DNA from: Xanthostigma xanthostigma
Lineage: Eukaryota; Arthropoda; Insecta; Raphidioptera; Raphidiidae
NCBI GenBank assembly: GCA_963575645.1
Contig: OY754465.1
Location: 45,844,401-45,908,400 of the forward strand
Reading direction: 5' to 3'
Length of the DNA: 64,000 nt
Shown: positions 54,971 through 64,000 of the stretch, one piece after another
Numbering within the stretch: position 1 is the first letter of the stretch
How the letters are laid out: each line of letters begins with the position of its first letter
The notes under the pieces: generated by a model
Told to the model about the DNA's origin: nothing
Databases searched by the model: none
What the model saw: only the letters and a program-made list of their open reading frames with translations
Position numbers and translations under genes: made by a program

Positions 54971-57660
54971 TCGATTATTTCCACTAGAAATATTCCATGT
55001 CTTCGAATATGCATAACACAAAAAGACTGTCGCTGTTTGAATAAATGCAACCGTTTAAAGAATCAAGACCTAGTTATCATTACTCTAAAATAGGAATCAG
55101 GGATATAAAAATGCATTTATTCGCGACCGGAAACTTTCGAATGATATTCAACATGACGCGGACGGCGACAAGTGGAACGGGTGTAATATATTCATAACTT
55201 TACACTTTAGTTAGTTTAGTCTCTGCTATTGAAATGAGAAATATTATTCCGCGTTGGCTTTTGCGGACTTATCACTGCTCGAACAATTCACTGAACAGGA
55301 ATACTTCTGAAATCCTTAGTTATAGTTGTGAATTATGGCTTCTTTAGTTGTTCTTCTTATTCAAGCGCACACTAGACATTTTCCTACCCTGTTAAGTTAA
55401 TGTTGTAGAGATTTCGTGTTGAAACTTTTGTACTATTGTAGCCCAGTCATCGTTAACTAACTATGAAAATGCCTTATTTATGGATCACTAGACGGAAATT
55501 CCGTCAAAAAAGGCTTCAATATAGCTATCTAGACAGTAAGGTGTCCTAACCTCTTACAAGATAATATGCAGCTTGCAGTAAAACCATTGCGTGTAACATA
55601 ATTAAGGGGTTTGTAATCAAGTAGAAAATTTAAGCATAAAAAACTGCGGGTCGGACTCACGCACAGGGAGTTCCGTACTTTGGAAAACCTTAAAAAGTTG
55701 AATAAAACGTAAAAACAATACTGGCGTTGTCCTAGAACCAACCAGCAATCTTTCAACATAGGCGCTCTTATCCCTTCGGCCATCAAAGATTACATTTGTT
55801 ATTAATATTCCCTGTAGGGCTAGACGCTTGTTAAATTTTTGCGTACACTTTTTTTCTCGTATAATAATATTTTAAATTGATCGCAAATTGTGACAAGCTA
55901 TTCATTTTTTTTTAATCTTCATGTGTCATTTACGGATGTCGGATACATGCTTTTTTAAATTTGTCACGTTTCAGATAAAGATTAAAACTTCATTTATAAC
56001 GAAGTTGTCTGCTTGTATTAACCATTGTCACCAAAATATTGCATATTTCCCTTGGGTATAAAACGACAATGGGATCAAATAATATAAATTATTTTTTCAA
56101 AGTATAGTATTTAGACATGCTAAAGAAATCCGGGAGATTTTTTGACATCGATTCTTAACAAATAATATAAACGTTTCATAAGCATGAACATTAAGCTTTT
56201 TTTAGAATTTCGTAAAAACAAACTCAGTGCTTGCATCTTTTCAATAAGGGCAGAGTTACAGAACGAGTGTTTTTGAAAACTGACTCATAAATCATAATCA
56301 CTGTAAAAGTTTCAAACTCGATAGGAAAGTGACACAAAATCTTTTCTTATATTAAGAATATAAGAATGACTCCATGCTGTATTGGATCGGTTTTCTCCCA
56401 AACCATTCAAATTACTTGTTCAAGTCGTTGTTTTCTTGTATTTTTGAAAAGTTTATTGATTTCTTCAGATCGTACTGAATGGAATGTCTTGTTTTTTTTT
56501 TAATTATTATTTAATTTATCTGAAAAAGAAACAGGGTAAATGGTGAATCACATTTCTATCATAATATAACTAAAATTAGAGGTCAGATTTTAGTAAACAA
56601 ATTGTTTTTATTATATGATTTTTATTATATGAAAATATGCAAATAATAGGAATTGAAGCAAACAATCAGCATAGTGATTTTGCAAGCTTGTGTAGTCGTT
56701 AGTTTAGTAGAATTCTATTTTCGGTTTTGTTTGACTTTATATTTAAAACAGTCTGACGATTTGGGGTTAATTTATGTAGGATGTTGAAAATGTTGAACGT
56801 AACCTATTACCATAACCAGTTCTAATAAATATAGCCTTGCCTGTACTTCCTGCAGTAGTGTAGTAATGGGGCGGTGCAATACTTTTGTTATTATAATGCA
56901 TTTTTTTTTCATTTTTTGGCTCGACCCAAATAACATTATCCACCAGTTGTTTTTAGGGGGAAAATATATAAATATATTTTTTTATAACTTGATTTGATTA
57001 AATATAGACTTATTTTATACCAAGTAGAAATATTTATTTATTTCAGTTATTGGCGGAGTTGCTAGTTGAGCAAAAACTGATAATATCGTTATTTTTATTT
57101 TTATAAAACTTTAAAGAAGTTAATGAATTGATCATTTTAAGCGACTAACGGCTACATAATTAAAAAAGATGTTAGGTATTATTAGATCTTAGGATGGCAG
57201 AATATATTATGTGCGCTACTGATTCTATATATATATGTTATGCAAACTTCCCTTAGATAGATATTTCAGCTGGTATTCTGTGCAGTAATACATGCAAACA
57301 GTTACTTATTAATCTCTTTTCTGGCCCGCAGGGTTTCACCTAAATACATACGTATACAATTCTCTTAAGTTTTGACAGCTCTGGGACGTTCAAAAAGTAC
57401 CGCAGCGTGCGGAAAACACGCGGTCGATGTTGAAACTGATTAATTATATACACCTTATTTTCTCTTCTGTATGTTATACAGTACCGGACTTACAATGTTT
57501 TATTTACTTAAATATGATATCAGAGACTGAATTTTGATGAAGATGATTGGTAATGGTGAAGAACTTAAGAAACTCAACATATTTTTTTTATATTTAGAAG
57601 TTTTATTTCCTTCTATAAGAGTCTAATAGTGTGATACTTTTTCTAATTATGTAACTTTAG
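54971..57660. other. Long AT-rich stretch, no gene recognised
   Basis: I found no terminal repeats, tandem arrays or domain-bearing frames in these 2.7 kb. The 85-codon minus-strand frame at 55529-55786 has no recognisable family. This is the longest stretch here without an identifiable repeat. Confidence 0.4.
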
Positions 57661-57739
57661 TAGGCCTAGCTCACATGAAGAGCGTTCAACGCACGTTAGC
57701 CTAACGCGCGTTGAACGCTCTTCATGTGAGCTAGGCCTA
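57661..57739. repeat. 79-bp almost perfect palindrome
   Basis: Arms of 39 bases around one central C (57700), with a single mismatch. Each starts TAGGCCTAGCTCACATGAAG inward. The base composition differs from the AT-rich surroundings. It may be a very small, recent MITE, or a site that forms a cruciform. Confidence 0.95.
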
Positions 57740-58122
57740 AAAGTGTATGCTGCTTTAAAATCGTTTAAAAAATAATGAAAGGTTTCTTGTTTCTTTTCAT
57801 ATAATAAATACCATAATATTGTATTGTTGAAGTCTAAAGTTACATTTGCGTATTATATTTGATTATGTGAATACAAAAAAAAAGAATCATAATCTGTCGA
57901 CAATTAAATTACATCTTAAACTTATGCTATCTTCTCTTGCAAACCCGTGATGATTTATGAGTCTACATACTTATACCGAATGTATTTCGGCGCTTCCGGT
58001 TAACCGTTTTTAAAATTTTAATTTAGTCAAAGTTTAGCTCTTAGGGGAATACATCAAAAAGAATTTGTGGAGCAGAGAGATAAATAAATGTCATTTGCTT
58101 CAGATTATACTGCGCATTGATC
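57740..58122. other. AT-rich sequence, no feature recognised
   Basis: Nothing supported. Confidence 0.35.
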
Positions 58123-58130
58123 GTCTAATA

Positions 58131-58713
58131 CAGCGGTTGGGAACCTTTTGGCAAGCAAGGGCCACCAAGTGGCAAATTGAAATAAAGGCGGGCCGCACTT
58201 GTTCATAATTTTAATAATAGGTATTTGCGATATTAAAAATTCGAAAACATTTTATTTGAATTTTATTAAAAATTTTACTGAGAACTTCAAAATAGAACTG
58301 TTATTTTACAAAAATTAGTGTGACGTTTGAGGTTGTATTTGAGTGGCTATTTGTTGCATGTTAGCTTCCAGGTTTGTAGTTGCAATTCGTAGAATAGCTC
58401 TCAAATGCTCATCTGTGAGACGAGAAGCATATTTATTTTTTCTGTAATTGAGAATCGAAAAGGTTTGTTTGCATCACTAAGTACTACCAAAATTTGTAAT
58501 TAATTGCAGAGCAAACCTTTTCAATTCGTCAAAATTAGATGGCAAACTGACATAAAATTTAAGAGTATCATTAGATTGGGGATCAATCACGTACATCCTC
58601 AATATCATAAGAAAAAGGATTTGTGAAAATTAATTTAATTATTTATTTATGTAGGTAGGTATATAAGACTTTTATTTATAAAACAGTCACGGGTCGCGGG
58701 TTGCCGACCCCTG
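58131..58713 (-). mobile_element. hAT element, internally deleted, 583 bp
   Basis: The ends are CAGCGGTTGGGAACCTTTTG and GCGGGTTGCCGACCCCTG. Identical 8-bp duplications GTCTAATA lie at 58123-58130 and 58714-58721. Unlike the other hAT copies here, it still holds the last part of a transposase on the minus strand. Confidence 0.96.
58315..58612 (-). pseudogene. hAT transposase C-terminal remnant
   Basis: The minus-strand frame reads NDTLKFYVSLPSNFDELKRF, then FGST, two in-frame stops, and CKQTFSILNYRKNKYASRLT. TDEHLRAILRIATTNLE and a C-terminal QTSH before the stop at 58315-58317 follow. This is the dimerisation-domain end of hAT transposases of the ZBED/GTF2I-repeat-like type. Upstream, NPFSYDIEDV is recognisable in another frame near 58580-58612, so a frameshift or small deletion separates it. 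The DNA-binding and catalytic parts are absent, so it is non-functional. Confidence 0.85.
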
Positions 58714-58721
58714 GTCTAATA

Positions 58722-59234
58722 TTATGTTTGACGGTAGTCTAAAATCTTGCGAAATCTGTCACCCAAATTACAAAAACATCCTTGTTTTTGGACAAAATCA
58801 AAAATTGAACTCCTTAATACATTTTTCAAAATAGTAACTTAATTGCAATAGTATTGTCAATATAGCATATGCACCAAATTAAATACACCCATCAGTGCTT
58901 TCATGAAATTTGCAAGTCCAGTCCTGTCGGGTCGATTTTTTAAAGATTTTAGCAGCATCTTTACCAAAAGGTTACCTTTTAATTTTCATACGTTTCTGAG
59001 AATTTTTGCGGTTCTTTCGGACCCAAATACATTATTTAATCTTCAAAATCCACCCTTTCAATGGTGCGATTGGGTCCATATTAAATAGGCTTCGTGTGTG
59101 GACTACAACATGTGGACTAAATTTCGTAAAATCAAACAACTCTTTCGAAAATGGTGCCAATTTTTTCAGGAGATAAGTTTTGGTTCGATCTCTAGGACCA
59201 ACACCATTAGTGTATGGGCCATATCGCAAATCTA
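58722..59234. other. Non-coding; segment shared with 17.4 kb
   Basis: About 58868-58985 resembles 17430-17560. Open frames at 58903-59337 overlap on both strands and lack domains. Confidence 0.4.
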
Positions 59235-59649
59235 CATATATATAAAATTCCCGTGTCACAATTTTGGCCGCGCTAATCTCCGAAACCACTGAACAGATTT
59301 TACTGAAATTTTTGTAAATCAGTCTTGCTTGGTGCAACTTACGCTAAAGGGTAGAATTTATTAAATATTTTGTACAAAATTACGGTATTTTCATAAAAAA
59401 ACCTTTCTTAGTGGCATATAACGACATCTGATAGAATTTACTCAAAGCTATTAGTTCAAAAGCAAACAAAGAAAAACTGTTTTAGTACTAAGTAGCGACA
59501 TCTGTTAGAATTCGCTCAAAGCTATTGGTTTGGAAGCAAATCTGGCAGAATTAGCTCAAAGCTATTAGTTCAGACGATGAGCCGCAAACGAAATACATTT
59601 TGCAGAATTATATCTATCGTACCCGGGTGAAACCGGGACGGACCGCTAG
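59235..59649 (+). mobile_element. Helitron-like element (family H-C), copy 2
   Basis: It opens ATATATAAAATTCCCGTGTC, followed by GCTAATCTCCGAAACCACTG. It carries three internal GCTCAAAGCTATTRGTT repeats and ends CGGGTGAAACCGGGACGGAC, then CGCTAG plus T. Closely related to 29418-29842. Confidence 0.75.
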
Positions 59650-60046
59650 TACAATAATAAATTATCGTACAGCAAACAGTACTGTATTCGCAATAAACAT
59701 TCTGTATATTGTGTATTTTTATATTATTCTTCAACAAGATGAATGGCATCTCGTCTCACCACAAAATGACGACAGAGCTGCGGTATACCTTCATTGCTAC
59801 CATTTTAAGGTTCTCTCATATTCATTATGCGTTGAGTTTCATAATTTAATTATTTTTACAATTACATAAATGGATTTAGTCCGTGCAGCTTTATCTGGTT
59901 GCTAAAATAAATAGTTACACAATGTAAATGTTATAACAATATTTATACACGTAACTGCATACACATGTAGGTATTATTGTACATTCATATTATGTGGTTT
60001 ATGATACTGAATGTCCTATTATGCTGTGAATTTACTTTATTATTAA
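59650..60046. other. AT-rich sequence, no feature recognised
   Basis: The 89-codon frame at 59600-59869 begins inside the Helitron end and is not a gene. Confidence 0.35.
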
Positions 60047-60054
60047 ACATACTG

Positions 60055-60421
60055 TGTCTGACCGAACCTTCGGTTTTCACAGAGTTTCGGCGTTAAATTG
60101 GAGTTTTGGTTTAGTTTTGGGTTTCGGCAGAAAATTTGCTGAAACTAGAACCGAAACGTAAACTAGGTTTGTGAGCTTCAGAGTGGCGTTCGGAAGTGAT
60201 CAGTGTAGTGGAGCGGCGGCGGAAAGTGTCAGTGTGTCACTGTCGGCTTTTATCAAATAATTCCTTTACAAACATATTATCTCCAACAGCTTAAATTAAC
60301 AAAAATTAAAAAAATATACACTAAAATTGCACTCGAAGTACCTAAGTTTTGGTTTCGGCCGAAACAAAAACAAAAATTCGGTTTCGGGTTCGACTGTTAA
60401 AACTAGTTTCGGTCGGAGACT
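60055..60421. mobile_element. hAT-like MITE, 367 bp
   Basis: The ends are TGTCTGACCGAACC and GTTTCGGTCGGAGACT. Identical 8-bp duplications ACATACTG lie at 60047-60054 and 60422-60429. The subterminal zones are full of inverted TTTCGG/CCGAAA words, a usual arrangement of transposase-binding sites. Non-coding. Confidence 0.88.
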
Positions 60422-60517
60422 ACATACTGCAATTCTTTACACCAAAATTGATAACAATGTATTAAACTGTGAATTTTAAAACTGCAGAACAAAGTACAAG
60501 TACTGAACTATTAAGGG

Positions 60518-60806
60518 CAGGGGTCGGCAACCTATGACCCGCGGGTCACCGAGTGACCCATTTGATCATTTCAAGTGACCCACTTTATAAACTAATAAAG
60601 TATAAATACCTACCTATATAAAAATAAATTATGAGATATTAACATGAAACAAACATTTTGAAAAAAAAAAGAAAATAGATACTAAGAAGAATATTTTAGT
60701 TCTAAAAGACTGTTTTAATACGAAAATATTTCTGACCCAAACGTCTCTTTAATACTCACCTTTTGGTTGATTTTGACCCACGGTCAAAAAAGTTTGCCGA
60801 TCCCTA
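60518..60806. mobile_element. hAT-type MITE, 289 bp
   Basis: The ends are CAGGGGTCGGCAACCT and AGTTTGCCGATCCCTA. Flanking 8-mers are ATTAAGGG (60510-60517) and ATGTAGGG (60807-60814), 6 of 8 identical. It has TGACCCGCGGGTCACCGAGTG near the left and TTTTGACCCACGGTCA near the right. Non-coding. Confidence 0.85.
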
Positions 60807-61034
60807 ATGTAGGGTGTGTCACCCTTGGGTCGCAATTACGACAGTGCATTGTGTCGTTGCGGACGAAAACTTTAGTGAAACGACTTGTGAACAACAATAT
60901 GGCTATTATTATCGCGGTCAAAAAAAACAGAATATTTAGCACCAAAGTAAGCTTATGTTTTTCTAGGAAAATCTGAATCTATCAAACGTTTTGATAACTG
61001 GACGTGTCCCAGCGATGAAAAATGTCCCTTCGAA

Positions 61035-61590
61035 AGAAAAAAATGATAGCCGTCGTGGGACGCCTGGCAGATGTAAAACATAAATTTAAGCTGAATTCTA
61101 GTAACTGAATTTCGCCCTGTCAACGAACGAAATCCTAGTATGTAAATTTCGCCCTGTCAGCTAACGAAATCCTAGTATCAAAAGTTCGCCCTGTCAGTTA
61201 ACGAAGTTCTAATAACTAAATTTCGCCCTGTAACTAAATTTTGTCCTGTCATCTACTAAACTGCACCCTGTGAACTAACGAAATTCTAGCAACTAAAAAT
61301 CGCCCTGTAACCAAATTTTCTCTGCCATCTAGTTGTTGCTCAAAAGCCAAGTTATAATCCAACGCATACACGCGTCACGCGCTGTCATCTAACGAAATAC
61401 TAGTAACTAAATTTCTCCCTGCTGTCTAGATGTCGCCTTCAATTAAAGCCATGTTTAATCAAACGCACACAAACGTAACGTTCTCCCATAAAACGCCGTC
61501 GCATAAAAGTGCCGCGCCAATTGCACAGCTTTACTCCCAAGCAAACGCGCCATTAGATGCTTCACATCAAAAAAATAAAATAGACGTATG
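61035..61590 (+). repeat. Family M repeat with ~42-bp minisatellite, copy 3
   Basis: GCCGTCGTGGGACGCCTGGC is followed by about six to seven units of CTAGTAACTAAATTTCGCCC-TGTCARCTAACGAAAT, then the conserved tail (GCCAAGTTATAATCCAACGC, CATGTTTAATCAAACGCAC, CAATTGCACAGCTTTACTCC, GCGCCATTAGATG). It is the copy with the most minisatellite units. The 72-codon frame at 61430-61648 is not conserved in copy 2. Confidence 0.88.
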
Positions 61591-61623
61591 GCACACTGTA
61601 ACACAAATCTGTAACAGTCTATC

Positions 61624-61763
61624 TGTTACGGTTAATACAAGAAAGTAGTTAATTCGCGAATTAATCGGCTAATTACCCGAATTAACCAATCCTTGACGTT
61701 GGTTAATTCGGGTATTAGCCGGTTAATTCGCGAATAAACTACTTTCTTGTGTTAACCGTAACA
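61624..61763. mobile_element. 140-bp palindromic MITE
   Basis: The arms of about 66 bases, TGTTACGGTTAATACAAGAA inward, are mirrored to TTAACCGTAACA, with a ~9-base centre. TATC flanks both sides (61620-61623, 61764-61767), a likely 4-bp duplication. The arms contain repeated GTTAATTCG/CGAATTAAC words. Its ends resemble the MITE at 6891-7041. Confidence 0.9.
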
Positions 61764-61767
61764 TATC

Positions 61768-62227
61768 AACTAAATAGAAACTACCAACAGAATAGATACG
61801 TTTCTAGTGGGATGTGAGACGATGTGAAATGGAATCCACCGTTTTAAAACAGAAAGATGCTCAGATTTTGTACACCCTGTATATGTATACAGCAATCGTT
61901 CTGGGTACAACAGGTGTGTTGTTAGTGTTGTTGTCGTTGTTATGTGATTGTTAAACGAAGCGACACATATTGTAGAATATACGACATCAACGCGTCTAAT
62001 ACAATCGCGTTTTACATAAAGTTGACGTGCTCATATTTGAATAATTAATTATGTGTTTAAAATTATGCAACAACAATAATTCGCGATATTTACTTTGGGA
62101 TACGTAGAACTACGCGTACATCGTCATTACTCATTACCATCATAACCACACAGGGTAGGTACGTTGTAGTAGATTATCTTTCTAGTGCGTTAGGATATAT
62201 CATTACGCACGAGAGGCGTATAGTATT
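61768..62227. other. AT-rich sequence, no feature recognised
   Basis: GTTGTTGTTAGTGTTGTTGTCG-type simple text near 61916-61940. The part after 62100 may be an outer part of family Y. No gene. Confidence 0.35.
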
Positions 62228-62450
62228 TTTTGCACGTAGCTGATTTTCACAAAATTTGACAGTTCAATTTTGAGCAAGTTTGCTTTCAATTATTGTAGGC
62301 TGCGTTTGATTTTCATACTTTTACTATGAAAATGGTAGTATGACTACGTTTCCTATTTAATGTTTTATTTTACACACTAGTGCGAAAGGGGTTGTTTTAC
62401 TATCGCATTACAGGCATGAAAACCAGCTATTATACAAACGTGTAACAGTA
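62228..62450 (+). repeat. Family Y, copy
   Basis: It starts TATTTTTTGCACGTAGCTG, has TTTACACACTAGTGCGAAAG and TTTTACTATCGCATTACAGGCATG, and ends near ACGTGTAACAG. It is similar to 38320-38450 in TATGACTACGTTTCCTATTTAATG. Confidence 0.65.
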
Positions 62451-62535
62451 ATACTCGATGTTTTCATGAAGAATTTACGGCGCATAACTCTCATACTTTC
62501 CAGTTTGTGTTGTGGTTCAACACAAATTGTATACT

Positions 62536-62607
62536 TACTTTTTACTTTACTTTACTTTGCTTCACTTTTTACTTTACTTTTTACTTTGCTTTACTTTACT
62601 TTTCATT
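62536..62607 (+). repeat. (TTTAC)n simple repeat
   Basis: Irregular repeats of TTTACTTTAC with TTTGC variants. Confidence 0.9.
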
Positions 62608-62844
62608 AGCTCCTACTCTTACACTCGCACCCCCACCCACGCATATAGACTTTGTAGCTGAGCGCGTTTAATATATAAAAAAAAATACGGCGCGGGTTCG
62701 AACTGCGCCTTACTTTAGTTTTTTTGTTATTTAAAGTTTAAAATTTCGGATTTTATTTTTTCATCGGTCTAAATACGAGAATACTCCATATACATAATAT
62801 GAAACACGCGGTTATCCCGGAACTCTATGAATAAATAAAGTTAA

Positions 62845-63495
62845 CACTAATTGTGTTTTCACTGGTTAAGTAGTAAGCTTTATTATTGAACATTATCAAA
62901 ATTATGAAAAATATTCCAGCCAATTGGGTAATAGAGCCATTCCAACTTCAAAAATGTTGACATTTGATTATAATAAAGAAAATTAAATTTCTGTTATGTA
63001 AAAATTAATTATGTAAAAATTAATCAAAGCATGCCGAACTAGTTTATTTCTGACAGATACATAAAACAAAAGAGCGGCTGATTTTTTTTTATTTTAAAAA
63101 TATTTCCGAAACTATAAGTTTAGAAAAAACGAAACTTTCTTGAAAAAAATAAATAGTATAACAAGCCGACATGAAAAGTATACCAATATTATATAAGAAA
63201 ACACCGTTATAGCATATATATATATTCTAAGCATGCGCTGATTTTCCCCAAAAACAATAGGGCTCTTCATATTTGCATACCAAACATTCTCCCAAAATTT
63301 GGTTTTAATCCGCTCATCCGTTTGACCTATACTTATCGTGTTTACAGACTAACAGACGCACAGAGTTTTTTTTTAAAAGTATGTTTTTTGAATTCGGGGA
63401 ACCTCAAAACGGAAAGATATCGTAAAATTTTTGAAAAGTGATTTTTGACCTAAACTCTTACCATTCCCCACGTGTGGGTTGGAATGGTAAAACAC
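62845..63495 (-). repeat. Family X dispersed repeat, reverse copy
   Basis: The minus strand reads ACCATTCCAACCCACACGTG, CAAACGGATGAGCGGATTA, TTTTGGGAGAATGTTTGGTATG, then AAATGTCAACATTTTTGAAGTTG and AATTGGCTGGAATATTT. The CTAG junction seen in copies 1-3 is missing; a short duplicated ATGTAAAAATTAAT lies at that place. Confidence 0.8.
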
Positions 63496-63967
63496 TTAAT
63501 AGGAACGTTTTAGATTTTTTTATAATTTATAATACTTATTTTAATTCTAATTACATTGTAATTATCTGTTTTTAGTGTAAAACATATGGGTATATTGTAT
63601 CAAATTATTAAGATTTTTGAAATTGGACAAATTAAATTTTTTTTTGTATCGTCTTAAAATTTTATACAAAGACTAACAATTTGATTCTAAACACTTTATC
63701 TTCATAAATTTTTCCGACATTAGACAAAAACACCTTTTTTATGTCAGTGTAAAACTTTTAATTGCCTATTTTTTCCTATTTGTTGTGATTGCAGTTAAAT
63801 GCCAATATACCTACAAAGCGTATGCAGTGCATATTTTGTGCAACAGATTAGAGAGCAATTAAATGTTTGAGTTTTGTCCAGAGGGCGGTGACAAACGTCA
63901 GTGGTTGTCGATTGCCCCTGTCCGTAATGAACGTCACGAACTGTCCTGTGTTCTCTGTGCCCCGCAG
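63496..63967. other. AT-rich sequence ending in a putative splice acceptor
   Basis: From about 63880 the base composition turns GC-richer. A pyrimidine-rich tract (CTGTCCTGTGTTCTCTGTGC) followed by CCCCGCAG at 63960-63967 fits a 3' splice site. Upstream of 63880 there is only AT-rich sequence. Confidence 0.4.
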
Positions 63968-64000
63968 GTTTGTTGCGGTTACAGCTACATGTTGGAGCCT
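63968..64000 (+). other. Putative host exon, cut by the window edge
   Basis: These 33 bases after the acceptor are open in all three frames (VCCGYSYMLEP, FVAVTATCWS or LLRLQLHVGA, depending on phase), so neither phase nor protein can be decided. Base composition differs from the repeats. With the donor at 24512 this could be exon 2 of a gene with a ~39-kb first intron. A repeat edge is the alternative. Confidence 0.35.

Noticed and set aside
61035..61400. CRISPR array
   Set aside because: The ~42-bp units are contiguous diverged minisatellite repeats without unique spacers, in a eukaryotic setting with no cas genes.

Overview
This is repeat-dominated, AT-rich eukaryotic DNA, most likely from an insect or another arthropod. 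The evidence is a non-LTR retrotransposon with linked reverse transcriptase and RNase H, many non-autonomous hAT elements with 8-bp target duplications, Helitron-like elements ending in CTAG, tRNA-derived modules, hammerhead-like motifs and TA-flanked fold-back elements. Frequent TAGGTA-type words and the Helitron ends would suit Lepidoptera, but Hemiptera or another order cannot be excluded from the sequence. No complete host protein-coding gene is visible.

Layout. 0-9 kb holds family X, a Helitron-like/family W unit, a small tandem array, two TIR elements and family Z. 9-24 kb holds five hAT MITEs with duplications, a GC-rich repeat, a TIR element with a 156-bp tandem core, an AGGCC-ended MITE, a second tandem array and a long inverted repeat. 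At about 24.15-24.51 kb a CpG-rich non-repeated stretch ends in a strong splice-donor sequence and looks like the promoter and first exon of a host gene on the + strand. 26-30 kb holds Helitron-like elements, one carrying a hAT MITE, and a tRNA-like sequence. 32.4-35.2 kb is the only substantial coding sequence: a 5'-truncated LINE with poly(A) and a target-site duplication. 35-45 kb holds family Y, the 42-bp minisatellite family M, several fold-back elements and hammerhead-like motifs. 46-55 kb holds nested TIR elements, long palindromes, family X copies and a Helitron-like element with a tRNA-Lys-like module. 57-63.5 kb holds an almost perfect 79-bp palindrome, a hAT element with a dead transposase C-terminus, two more hAT MITEs, and copies of families M, Y and X. 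The last ~110 bases become GC-rich and end in a plausible splice acceptor followed by 33 exon-like bases.

The simplest reading is that about 24.5-63.97 kb is a long first intron of one host gene, filled with mobile elements, and that upstream sequence is intergenic. This is an inference from one donor and one acceptor. Insertion order can be read in several places because related unfilled copies lie in the same window: a hAT in a Helitron (26.4 versus 54.7 kb), a hAT in family Z (22.6 versus 7.3 kb), a hAT in family V (23.4 versus 19.7 kb), and a fold-back element in a Helitron (53.7 versus 26.1 kb).

Family letters X, W, Y, Z, V and M are local names given here to sequences that recur within this window. 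They are not database names.
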